NCBI GenBank assembly: GCA_002869465.1
Contig: PKSW01000283.1
Location: 1-5,242 of the forward strand
From: Marinilabiliales bacterium
GTDB taxonomy: Bacteria > Bacteroidota > Bacteroidia > Bacteroidales > F082
Reading direction: 5' to 3'
Length of the DNA: 5,242 bases
The translations under genes and the position numbers were made by a program. This document shows, piece after piece, positions 1 through 5,242 of the stretch (its first letter is position 1; the number at the start of each line of letters is the position of its first letter). Under the pieces are notes generated by a model. That model was given only the letters and a program-made list of their open reading frames with translations, did no database searches and had not been told where the DNA came from.

Positions 1-1844
1 ACAATTTCAGGAATCATTTGCATATTTTCAAGCGAGGCATTTTCAAATGCCATCACATCATACTGCTTTTCTTCAGTAATCGTGTGCCAGTCCATATCCA
101 GCAAGGCTGCCGACATGAATTCAACCGTAATAAATCCCTGGTTAAATTTATTTGCATTGTCCATCTTCTGAACGAGTTCATCAGGAATGATTTCCCCGGT
201 CTCATAATGTGTAGCGTACATTTTCATCACATCAGGATGGGTAGCCCAATTCTCCATAATCTGAGATGGTAACTCCACAAAATCGCGTGGAACAGAAGTT
301 CCTGAAATACTCACATAATTACAATCACTCAACAATCCGTGTAGCGAATGACCAAATTCGTGGAACATCGTACTTACTTCATCGATACTTAGCATAGAAG
401 GTTCGTCGGCAGTTGGTTTGGTAAAATTGCAAACCATCTGGATAACCGGTATAACGTTTTCTCCGTTTCTTACATATTGTTTTCGGAAACTGGTCATCCA
501 GGCACCGCCTCGTTTGCTTTCTCGGGGAAAGAAATCCATGTATAAAATACCGACCGTTGTTCCGTCAGCTTCTTGCACCTCGTATGTGACGACCTCAGGA
601 TGATAAACGGGTAGATCCGTTCTTTCAACAAACTGTAAACCATATAATTTCTCTGCGACAGTAAACATACCATGCTTAACATTGTCAAGCACAAAATAGG
701 GACGTAAAGCACCATCGTCAAAGGCATATTTTTCTTTTTTCAATTTTTCAGCGTAATACCACCAATCCCAGGGTTCCAATTTAAAATTTCCACCGTCTTG
801 ATCAATTAACGCCTGTAATTCGGCAGCTTCTATTTTGGCAACTGGTAATCCGGCGTCCATCAGGCTGCCAATAAGTTCATATACTTTGTCGGGTGTTTTG
901 GCCATATTGTTATCCAGCACATAATCGGCATGGGTTTCAAATCCCAGCATATTGGCGCGCTTCAACCGGAGATTCACCATTTCATTCACGATGGCTTTGT
1001 TGTCATATTCATTGCCATTGTTGCCACGTTCAATATACCCTTTGAAAAGATATTCGCGGTTTGCACGGTTGTCGGCATAAGTGATGAAGGGTATCAGGCT
1101 TGGTTTGTGCAGTGTGAAAACCCATTTGCCATCCATTCCTTCTGATTTGGCTGTTTCAGCCGCTGCCATGATTACTGATGCAGGAAGACCCGATAAGTCA
1201 TTCTCGTCTTCAATTACCAGCTTAAAGTTATTGGTTTCGGCCAGCAGATTTTCTCCAAATTGTATTGAAAGCAACGAAAGCCGTGAATTAATATCACGAA
1301 ACGCATCTTTTTGATCGGCTGGTAAGTTGGCGCCGCCTCTTACAAAACTGTCAAATGTTTTTTTCAATAGCATTTTCTGTTCGGTACTTAAACCTAAGAT
1401 TTCTTTTTGGTCATTGATGGATTTTACCCTTTCAAAAAGCTGTTCGTTCAGCCAGATGTCATCTTCGTGCGCTGATAATAAAGGAGCTACATCTTTTGCT
1501 ATTTGTTGTAATTCAGGATTGGTGTGTGCTTCGTTTACATTTTCAAACACGTTATTAATCCTGACAAGTAATTCGCCACTGGCATCCAATGTTGCAATGG
1601 TATTTTCAAAATCAGGTGCTTCATCGGAATTCACGATTTCTTCGATCTCCTGATTATGGATTTTTATTGCTTCTTTATAAGCAGGCAGGTAATCGCTATT
1701 TTTAATTTGTTCGAAAGGGGGCACACCAAAGGGTGTATTCCATTCAGCTAATAGAATATTGTCAGTCATTTCTTTCTCTTTATTTTGTTCGCAGGCCGTG
1801 AATAGTATGGCCAGTATTAAAATAATGGGGATGAGGTGTTTCAT
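1..1844 (-). CDS. dcp: M3 family zinc metallopeptidase (peptidyl-dipeptidase Dcp type), lipoprotein, C-terminus cut by window edge
   Basis: The reverse strand reads without a stop for 614 codons from ATG 1844-1842 to the left edge. The zinc site is clear: HEFGHSLH with H495, E496 and H499, and the third ligand E524 in DFVELPSQIMENW, 29 residues after the first His as in thimet oligopeptidase and Dcp. The MDFFPRESKRGGAWM block (from M436) is also typical of the family. These enzymes cleave dipeptides or short fragments from oligopeptides. The first residues (MKHLIPIILILAILFTAC) form a lipoprotein signal with lipidated C18, so the enzyme is probably anchored in the envelope and faces the periplasm; this also supports the chosen start over M27. 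From the E. coli Dcp length (681 aa, zinc His near 470), about 90 C-terminal residues lie outside, including the substrate-binding tyrosine loop. No Shine-Dalgarno is seen. Family assignment is very secure; the dipeptidyl specificity is inferred. Confidence 0.95.
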   Translation of the reverse strand, partial: MKHLIPIILILAILFTACEQNKEKEMTDNILLAEWNTPFGVPPFEQIKNSDYLPAYKEAIKIHNQEIEEIVNSDEAPDFENTIATLDASGELLVRINNVFENVNEAHTNPELQQIAKDVAPLLSAHEDDIWLNEQLFERVKSINDQKEILGLSTEQKMLLKKTFDSFVRGGANLPADQKDAFRDINSRLSLLSIQFGENLLAETNNFKLVIEDENDLSGLPASVIMAAAETAKSEGMDGKWVFTLHKPSLIPFITYADNRANREYLFKGYIERGNNGNEYDNKAIVNEMVNLRLKRANMLGFETHADYVLDNNMAKTPDKVYELIGSLMDAGLPVAKIEAAELQALIDQDGGNFKLEPWDWWYYAEKLKKEKYAFDDGALRPYFVLDNVKHGMFTVAEKLYGLQFVERTDLPVYHPEVVTYEVQEADGTTVGILYMDFFPRESKRGGAWMTSFRKQYVRNGENVIPVIQMVCNFTKPTADEPSMLSIDEVSTMFHEFGHSLHGLLSDCNYVSISGTSVPRDFVELPSQIMENWATHPDVMKMYATHYETGEIIPDELVQKMDNANKFNQGFITVEFMSAALLDMDWHTITEEKQYDVMAFENASLENMQMIPEI

Positions 1845-1883
1845 GGTGGTAATTTGATTTGAATTTCATGTGTAAAAAGTGAT

Positions 1884-1891
1884 CAAATTTA
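1884..1891 (-). promoter_or_regulatory. Candidate -7 promoter element of the M3 peptidase gene
   Basis: The minus strand reads TAAATTTG, an exact match to the Bacteroidota -7 consensus TAnnTTTG. It lies 39 nt before the peptidase ATG, which would give a leader of roughly 30-35 nt. No good -33 TTTG element is visible at the usual distance; a TCTG about 16 nt upstream is the nearest. The assignment rests on one motif in AT-rich DNA, so it is tentative. Confidence 0.4.
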
Positions 1892-1910
1892 ACCAAAAAA
1901 CATACGTCAG

Positions 1911-1944
1911 ATTTAGCTATTCCTAATTTAGAAATAGCTGAAAT
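1911..1944. repeat. Imperfect inverted repeat (hairpin) upstream of the peptidase gene
   Basis: The left arm ATTTAGCTATT (1911-1921) pairs with 1933-1944, giving 11 base pairs with one bulged G at 1940. The 11-nt loop can add three more pairs (CTA 1923-1925 with TAG 1929-1931). It sits between the stop codon of the upstream lipoprotein gene (1978) and the candidate -7 element of the peptidase (1884-1891). No T-run follows it on either strand, so it is not a classic intrinsic terminator. It could be an operator, a weak transcription end signal, or chance in AT-rich DNA. Confidence 0.45.
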
Positions 1945-1962
1945 AGACAAATAAAAATAGGG

Positions 1963-1980
1963 TAATCAGATAATTGATTA
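1963..1980 (-). terminator. Possible weak terminator at the end of the OB-fold lipoprotein gene
   Basis: On the minus strand TAATCA and TGATTA form a 6-bp stem around a 6-nt loop (ATTATC), starting at the TAA stop codon itself. The sequence that follows is CCCTATTTTTATTTG, with an interrupted T-run. The stem has only one G-C pair, so its strength is doubtful. It may act with the longer hairpin at 1911-1944. Confidence 0.2.
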
Positions 1981-2709
1981 TTGCAGCGAATTGGCTTCTT
2001 CTTTGCTCAGAAGCATAGCATCCTCCATCAGCACATCGTATGCATAGCCATAACCGAAATCTTTATTCAGCACGATGGTGCCTTCAAAGGTCACCAGGTC
2101 GCCAATTTGGCATTCAGCAACAGTGGTAATGGTAAGGTCAAATTTGTCGCCGGCTTCAGTGCCATCCTGGATATGCACCCAGTTTTTGTTCATCACAGCT
2201 TGGGTGTATTTTACAACTACACCACGGACTTTCACCTTTTTGCCATCATATTTGGACGGGTCTGACAACAATGTGGCAAGCGTAACGCCTCCTTCAACAG
2301 CCTCCATAGGTTCAATTTCCTGGTTGCTGGCTTTCGGGGTTCCCATTTTTTCTTCGGCCGGTTGTCCGGCTGCAAATGGTTCGGGGCTCATTTCCTCAAT
2401 AAAATAAATATTGTCGAAAGTCTTTTCAAGTTCCCGGCTTGGGAAGTCTTTCATTTCCATAAAACTATCGAAATAATAGGTGCTGCCCACTTTAATTTCT
2501 TCACTGCGTGGAATGGCACCCCAATATTCTTCTCCGTCTTCATTTAATCTCAAATAGGTGTATGAGGTGGTTTGGACCACTTCTTTTACCACAACTTCTT
2601 TCAAATTAGGGTTTGTTAAACGGAAATTCTTTTTTCCACTTGTCGATTCACAGGCTATAATTCCTGTTAAAAATATGATACTTAATAATATGGCAATTTT
2701 CTGTTTCAT
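1978..2709 (-). CDS. Small lipoprotein with two OB-fold-like modules, function unknown
   Basis: A complete 243-aa protein. Residues 1-20 (MKQKIAILLSIIFLTGIIAC) are a lipoprotein signal with C20 as the lipidated Cys, so the mature protein is in the envelope. Module 1 (about 38-107) holds SYTYLRLNEDGEEYW, then IKVGSTYYF and MKDF. A linker rich in Pro, Ala and Glu (108-138) follows. Module 2 (about 142-234) holds VTLATLLSDPSKYDGKKVKV, then KNWVHIQDGT, QIGDLVTFEG and LNKDFGYGYAYDVLMEDA. Module 2 resembles the OB-fold domain seen in small periplasmic proteins of many bacteria, including some annotated near nitrite-reductase genes as NrfJ-like; that naming is from memory and gives no function. The two modules look like diverged copies. 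The protein has no obvious enzyme motif. The gene starts 71 nt after the hydrolase stop. A near-match to the -7 element (TATCTTCG, 2736-2729) and an A-rich leader precede it, with no Shine-Dalgarno. Confidence 0.9.
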   Translation of the reverse strand: MKQKIAILLSIIFLTGIIACESTSGKKNFRLTNPNLKEVVVKEVVQTTSYTYLRLNEDGEEYWGAIPRSEEIKVGSTYYFDSFMEMKDFPSRELEKTFDNIYFIEEMSPEPFAAGQPAEEKMGTPKASNQEIEPMEAVEGGVTLATLLSDPSKYDGKKVKVRGVVVKYTQAVMNKNWVHIQDGTEAGDKFDLTITTVAECQIGDLVTFEGTIVLNKDFGYGYAYDVLMEDAMLLSKEEANSLQ

Positions 2710-2780
2710 GATTTTTTTGTTTTGATGGCGAAGATAAACAAACGTTTTAAAAAACTAGCCGGTTCAGTAAATTTGTATCA

Positions 2781-3833
2781 CTAAAATTTGATAGAATAAG
2801 CCAGGTATTTGGGATTTGAATTGAACATTTGAGGATTGCTAAAATCAACCTCGAATCCGTTGATAATCTCTGTATAATAGGTTTTTATGCGCTCACTCTC
2901 ATCCGTTACGGATGCGAAGAAATAAGAATGAGAAGGTCCTGGAGGTAAGGATGCTCCTACTGCATTCGTGAAATTCACATAAAATGCATTTGATGCCAGT
3001 GGCGGCTCAGGATCTTCACCCAATTGCATACCCATGCTTGAAAAAACGCGCAATCCGATCAGGTTCATATCTTTTCCATTGCTGTTGATATAGATGCGCT
3101 TTTGAAAATTCAGCTGCTCAACCCACTTATAATGTTCTTCCTGCTCAACCGCTGCAGCATTAATAATAAGGTTGTCGATAAATGGTTGATCAAAATCTGC
3201 ATGTAATTTTTTTCCTACTAAATTTTCCAGATAATAATTGCCCAGGCTGTGAAAAAACATGGATAAATTTCCTTCAGAAAATGAATCGTCTTTACTGCTG
3301 CGGATATCTTCAACTTTATGAAGGAATTCGCTGAAATGAACAGTAGCTTTTTCAACATTGGAAAGTGAATTTTTGAAATTTCTAATCGCACCTAAATCGG
3401 GATTTCGTGATGGCCATGCATACACAAGAACGTTCACAAGGTGCAACTTCTGAATTTCTTTTGCCCTTTGAACAGCGCTTTTCAGGTCTTTACCGTCGCC
3501 ATGAACAAATATTACCCAGTTTTCATGTTCGAAATCCTGGTTCAACAATTCCTCCATTGAGTTATTCCGGGTATAATTCCATTGGTCTTCTGAGTAAGAA
3601 GCTGTTAAATAACTAAAATGGCCGCTCTCATCCGGTTTTGATTCAAATAAGATGGAATCATTGTTTAATTGCATGACGGACCTGTTGGTGACCACAGCTA
3701 TTTTGTGCTGATAAACGGTTGATTCAGATAGGTAGATAGTTTCTTTGGCTTCTGATGTTTGTGTAATTACAATAAAGATCAGCAACCATGCAGCATACTG
3801 AAAAATTTTGTATTTGAATGTAGTTTTTTTCAT
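2781..3833 (-). CDS. Exported alpha/beta hydrolase, DUF900-like
   Basis: A complete 350-aa protein. Residues 1-29 have a Lys-rich start, a hydrophobic stretch (AAWLLIFIVI, 14-23) and a possible signal peptidase I site after SEA (A29), so it is probably secreted to the periplasm. The core has the alpha/beta hydrolase order: strand plus oxyanion region WVIFVHGDG (106-114, H111-G112), YAWPS (138-142), then the nucleophile elbow FFHSLGN with S196 as likely nucleophile. The likely acid is D255 in YINSNGKDMNL, and the likely catalytic His is H302 in GPSHSYFF. HS(M/L)GN, the W-P pair and the late HSYF resemble the DUF900 (COG4782) family of uncharacterised serine hydrolases. The substrate cannot be told from sequence; an esterase or lipase role is possible. 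The extra N-terminal region (30-105) before the core has no motif I recognise. The fold is fairly sure; triad residues other than S196 are inferred. Confidence 0.88.
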   Translation of the reverse strand: MKKTTFKYKIFQYAAWLLIFIVITQTSEAKETIYLSESTVYQHKIAVVTNRSVMQLNNDSILFESKPDESGHFSYLTASYSEDQWNYTRNNSMEELLNQDFEHENWVIFVHGDGKDLKSAVQRAKEIQKLHLVNVLVYAWPSRNPDLGAIRNFKNSLSNVEKATVHFSEFLHKVEDIRSSKDDSFSEGNLSMFFHSLGNYYLENLVGKKLHADFDQPFIDNLIINAAAVEQEEHYKWVEQLNFQKRIYINSNGKDMNLIGLRVFSSMGMQLGEDPEPPLASNAFYVNFTNAVGASLPPGPSHSYFFASVTDESERIKTYYTEIINGFEVDFSNPQMFNSNPKYLAYSIKF

Positions 3834-3872
3834 GGACCAAAGATTTGTTTACCGTTAAAACAGATAAAAACC

Positions 3873-3912
3873 ATTATTGTTTAATTTAAATCATTAATAA
3901 TTAAACAAAAAT
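3873..3912. repeat. 14-bp inverted repeat (one mismatch) in the divergent promoter region
   Basis: The left arm ATTATTGTTTAATT (3873-3886) is the reverse complement of 3899-3912 except at one position, around a 12-nt centre. The inner 10 bp (3877-3886 with 3899-3908) are perfect. The right arm overlaps the candidate -7 element of the hydrolase gene. Because transcription starts, not ends, on both sides of this region, a binding site for a dimeric regulator is more likely than a terminator. AT-rich composition weakens the case. Confidence 0.5.
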
Positions 3913-3913
3913 A
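3906..3913 (-). promoter_or_regulatory. Candidate -7 promoter element of the hydrolase gene
   Basis: The minus strand reads TATTTTTG, an exact match to the Bacteroidota -7 consensus TAnnTTTG, 72 nt before the hydrolase ATG. This would give a leader of about 65 nt. I see no -33 element at the right distance. The motif lies inside an arm of the inverted repeat, so a protein bound to the dyad would block it. Confidence 0.33.
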
Positions 3914-4061
3914 ATTCATGACCTTATTCTTGTTTGTTATTTTCAATGGATGAGCTTGGTATTCCCCGATTTATTTATTTAATTTTACTGATTGATGATG
4001 AGCGAACGGAAGGATGAGAAATGCCGATAGAATTATTACAAATTCATAATTGTTTTAAGAT

Positions 4062-5242
4062 ATGAGCGATACTTCATACAATGCATTTACAGATGCACAA
4101 AAGCTTTTTGATCGTGCTGCCGATCTACTTGATTTGGATCAGGCCACCCGTGATTTGCTGCGCACCCCGCAAAAGGAATTTCATTTCAACATTCCCGTCA
4201 GGATGGATGATGGAAAAGTAAAAATATTCCAGGGTTATCGTGTGATGCACAATGACGCACGCGGCCCGGCCAAGGGCGGTATTCGTTTTCATCCGCACGA
4301 AACGATTGATACGGTTAGGGCGCTGGCCATGTGGATGACCTGGAAAACTGCCGTAGTGGATCTACCTCTGGGTGGTGGTAAAGGGGGTGTGATCTGTGAC
4401 CCGCATAATTTGAGTTCTTTTGAACAGGAAAGACTTTGCAGGGGATGGATCAGGCAGGTATATAAAAATATCGGACCCCATATCGATATTCCCGCACCAG
4501 AAGTGATGACCAATGCACAGCATATGCTTTGGATGTTGGATGAATACGAGGTGATCAGCGGTTCGCGACAGCCCGGTGTAATTACCGGAAAACCTGTAGG
4601 TATGGGAGGTTCATTGGGCAGGGCCGAAGCCACCGGGTATGGTGTAATCATTAGCTTGCGTGAAGCACTCAAAGAATTGGGTATCGATCCTTCTGAAACG
4701 ACCGCCAGCGTGCAGGGATTTGGAAATGTGTCGCAATACGCCATCGAACTTTACCAGCAGATGGGTGGAACTGTGAAGTGTGTTTCCTCATGGGTGCAGG
4801 ACGAACAGGACAGTTATGCGGTTTGTAAGCCTGAAGGCATTGATCTTGAAGAACTCAGGTCGGTAACGGATTCTTTTGGAGGTATCAATATCTCGAAAGC
4901 GGTAAAAATGGGTTATAAAATGGTCCCCGGCGAAGACTGGATGAAGCAGGAGGTGGACATCCTGATACCCGCCGCTATTGAAAACCAGATTACCGGCGAT
5001 AATGTCGATCAAATTCATAAAAAAGTAAAGGTGATCGCCGAAGCAGCCAACGGGCCTACTTCGCCTGAAGCAGCTAAAATTCTCGATAAAAAAGGTATAT
5101 ATACCATTCCTGATTTTTTGGCCAATGCCGGGGGTGTTACTTGCAGCTATTTCGAGCAGGTACAAAGCAATATGAATTATTACTGGGAAAAAGATGAAGT
5201 GCTCAGCAAACTGGATTTAAAAATGACCAGTGCTTTTATATC
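4062..5242 (+). CDS. gdhA: Glu/Leu/Phe/Val-family glutamate dehydrogenase, C-terminus cut by window edge
   Basis: Reads from ATG 4062 for 393 codons to the right edge; the family is about 415-430 aa, so roughly 25-35 residues are missing. It should catalyse the reversible NAD(P)-linked deamination of glutamate to 2-oxoglutarate and ammonia in the cytoplasm, usually as a hexamer. N-terminal dimerisation domain: K71 in AKGGIRFHP, K95 in MTWKTAVVD, and the catalytic Lys K107 in LPLGGGKGG. Then DIPAPEV (142-148), ITGKPVGMGGSLGR (174-187) and ATGYG. The Rossmann domain starts at QGFGNVSQYA (218-227), followed by VDILIPAAIENQIT, AEAANGPTSPEA and IPDFLANAGGVTCSYFEQVQ (349-368). It is closest in layout to the Pyrococcus GdhA/RocG-type subfamily rather than the E. 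coli type. Two oddities: E147 stands where the catalytic Asp of PAPD/PAGD is expected, and the loop after the second Rossmann strand reads CVSSW rather than VSDS. Leucine or phenylalanine dehydrogenase is unlikely from the overall match. Cofactor choice is not settled. Confidence 0.93.
   Translation, partial: MSDTSYNAFTDAQKLFDRAADLLDLDQATRDLLRTPQKEFHFNIPVRMDDGKVKIFQGYRVMHNDARGPAKGGIRFHPHETIDTVRALAMWMTWKTAVVDLPLGGGKGGVICDPHNLSSFEQERLCRGWIRQVYKNIGPHIDIPAPEVMTNAQHMLWMLDEYEVISGSRQPGVITGKPVGMGGSLGRAEATGYGVIISLREALKELGIDPSETTASVQGFGNVSQYAIELYQQMGGTVKCVSSWVQDEQDSYAVCKPEGIDLEELRSVTDSFGGINISKAVKMGYKMVPGEDWMKQEVDILIPAAIENQITGDNVDQIHKKVKVIAEAANGPTSPEAAKILDKKGIYTIPDFLANAGGVTCSYFEQVQSNMNYYWEKDEVLSKLDLKMTSAFI

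Larger units (their letters stand above)
3834..4061. other. Divergent intergenic promoter region between the hydrolase and glutamate dehydrogenase genes
   Basis: These 228 nt contain no supportable gene. The left half is extremely AT-rich and holds the dyad at 3873-3912 and a -7 match for the hydrolase. For the dehydrogenase, the best promoter-like pair is TTG at 3956-3958 and TAATTTTA at 3980-3987 (7 of 8 to TAnnTTTG, 21-nt spacer); this is weak. Between it and the dehydrogenase ATG are two tiny reading frames (3995-4030 and 4014-4049) that are probably chance. The sequence just before the dehydrogenase start (TTGTTTTAAGAT) has no Shine-Dalgarno, as usual in Bacteroidota. Confidence 0.7.

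Noticed and set aside
1327..1653. A 108-codon plus-strand frame, with other plus-strand frames across 1-1650
   Set aside because: They mirror the M3 peptidase coding sequence, which runs uninterrupted on the other strand with an intact zinc site.
2075..2407. Plus-strand frames of up to 110 codons across the OB lipoprotein gene
   Set aside because: Low-complexity shadow translations of a minus-strand gene with a clear signal peptide and conserved modules.
2744..2770. Possible terminator after the hydrolase gene (minus strand ACTGAACCGGCTAGT followed by a run of T)
   Set aside because: The stem is only four pairs including a G-U, too short to call despite the six-T run.
3998..4069. Direct repeat of ATGAGCGA at 3998-4005 and 4062-4069, the second being the start of the dehydrogenase
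   Set aside because: Only eight bases are shared and the flanks differ, so chance is a sufficient explanation.
4289..4744. A 151-codon open frame on the minus strand within the dehydrogenase gene
   Set aside because: It lies antisense to a strongly conserved family sequence, and its translation (Pro/Ser/Ile-rich, no domain) resembles no known protein.
4788..5165. A 125-codon open frame on the minus strand within the dehydrogenase gene
   Set aside because: Also antisense to the conserved Rossmann and C-terminal blocks of the dehydrogenase; no recognisable motif.
1..5242. Search for a new multi-gene system such as defence, mobile or secretion modules
   Set aside because: The four genes are housekeeping or envelope proteins with wide spacers; there are no integrases, transposases, toxins, repeats or nuclease motifs.

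Overview
The window looks like an ordinary stretch of a Bacteroidota chromosome. None of the four genes has a Shine-Dalgarno sequence before its start. The spacers are very AT-rich. Exact or near matches to the Bacteroidota -7 promoter element (TAnnTTTG) sit upstream of the minus-strand genes. Two of the four proteins have lipoprotein signal peptides and a third has a Sec-type signal. The taxon is inferred from these features and from family resemblance, not from a marker gene.

Layout: three genes run leftward (minus strand). From right to left they are an exported DUF900-like alpha/beta hydrolase (2781-3833), a small lipoprotein with two OB-fold-like modules (1978-2709), and a lipoprotein M3 zinc peptidase of the Dcp type (start at 1844, running off the left edge). 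The rightmost gene, a Glu/Leu/Phe/Val-type glutamate dehydrogenase, runs rightward from 4062 and off the right edge. It is separated from the hydrolase by a 228-nt divergent promoter region. The peptidase and the dehydrogenase are both partial because of the window edges and show no internal stop or frameshift.

Function: the three minus-strand products all act in the cell envelope or periplasm (oligopeptide breakdown, an unassigned serine hydrolase, an unassigned OB-fold lipoprotein). The spacers of 71 and 133 nt and the separate promoter-like elements suggest individual transcription rather than a tight operon. The dehydrogenase links 2-oxoglutarate and glutamate in the cytoplasm. Peptide breakdown followed by glutamate deamination would fit an amino-acid-fermenting or protein-degrading lifestyle, but that link is inference only.

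No RNA genes, mobile elements, CRISPR arrays or phage genes were seen. I found no convincing new multi-gene system. The points most worth checking are a Glu in place of the normally invariant catalytic Asp of the dehydrogenase, an unusual cofactor-loop sequence in the same enzyme, the duplicated OB-like architecture of the lipoprotein, and a 14-bp dyad (one mismatch) in the divergent promoter region.
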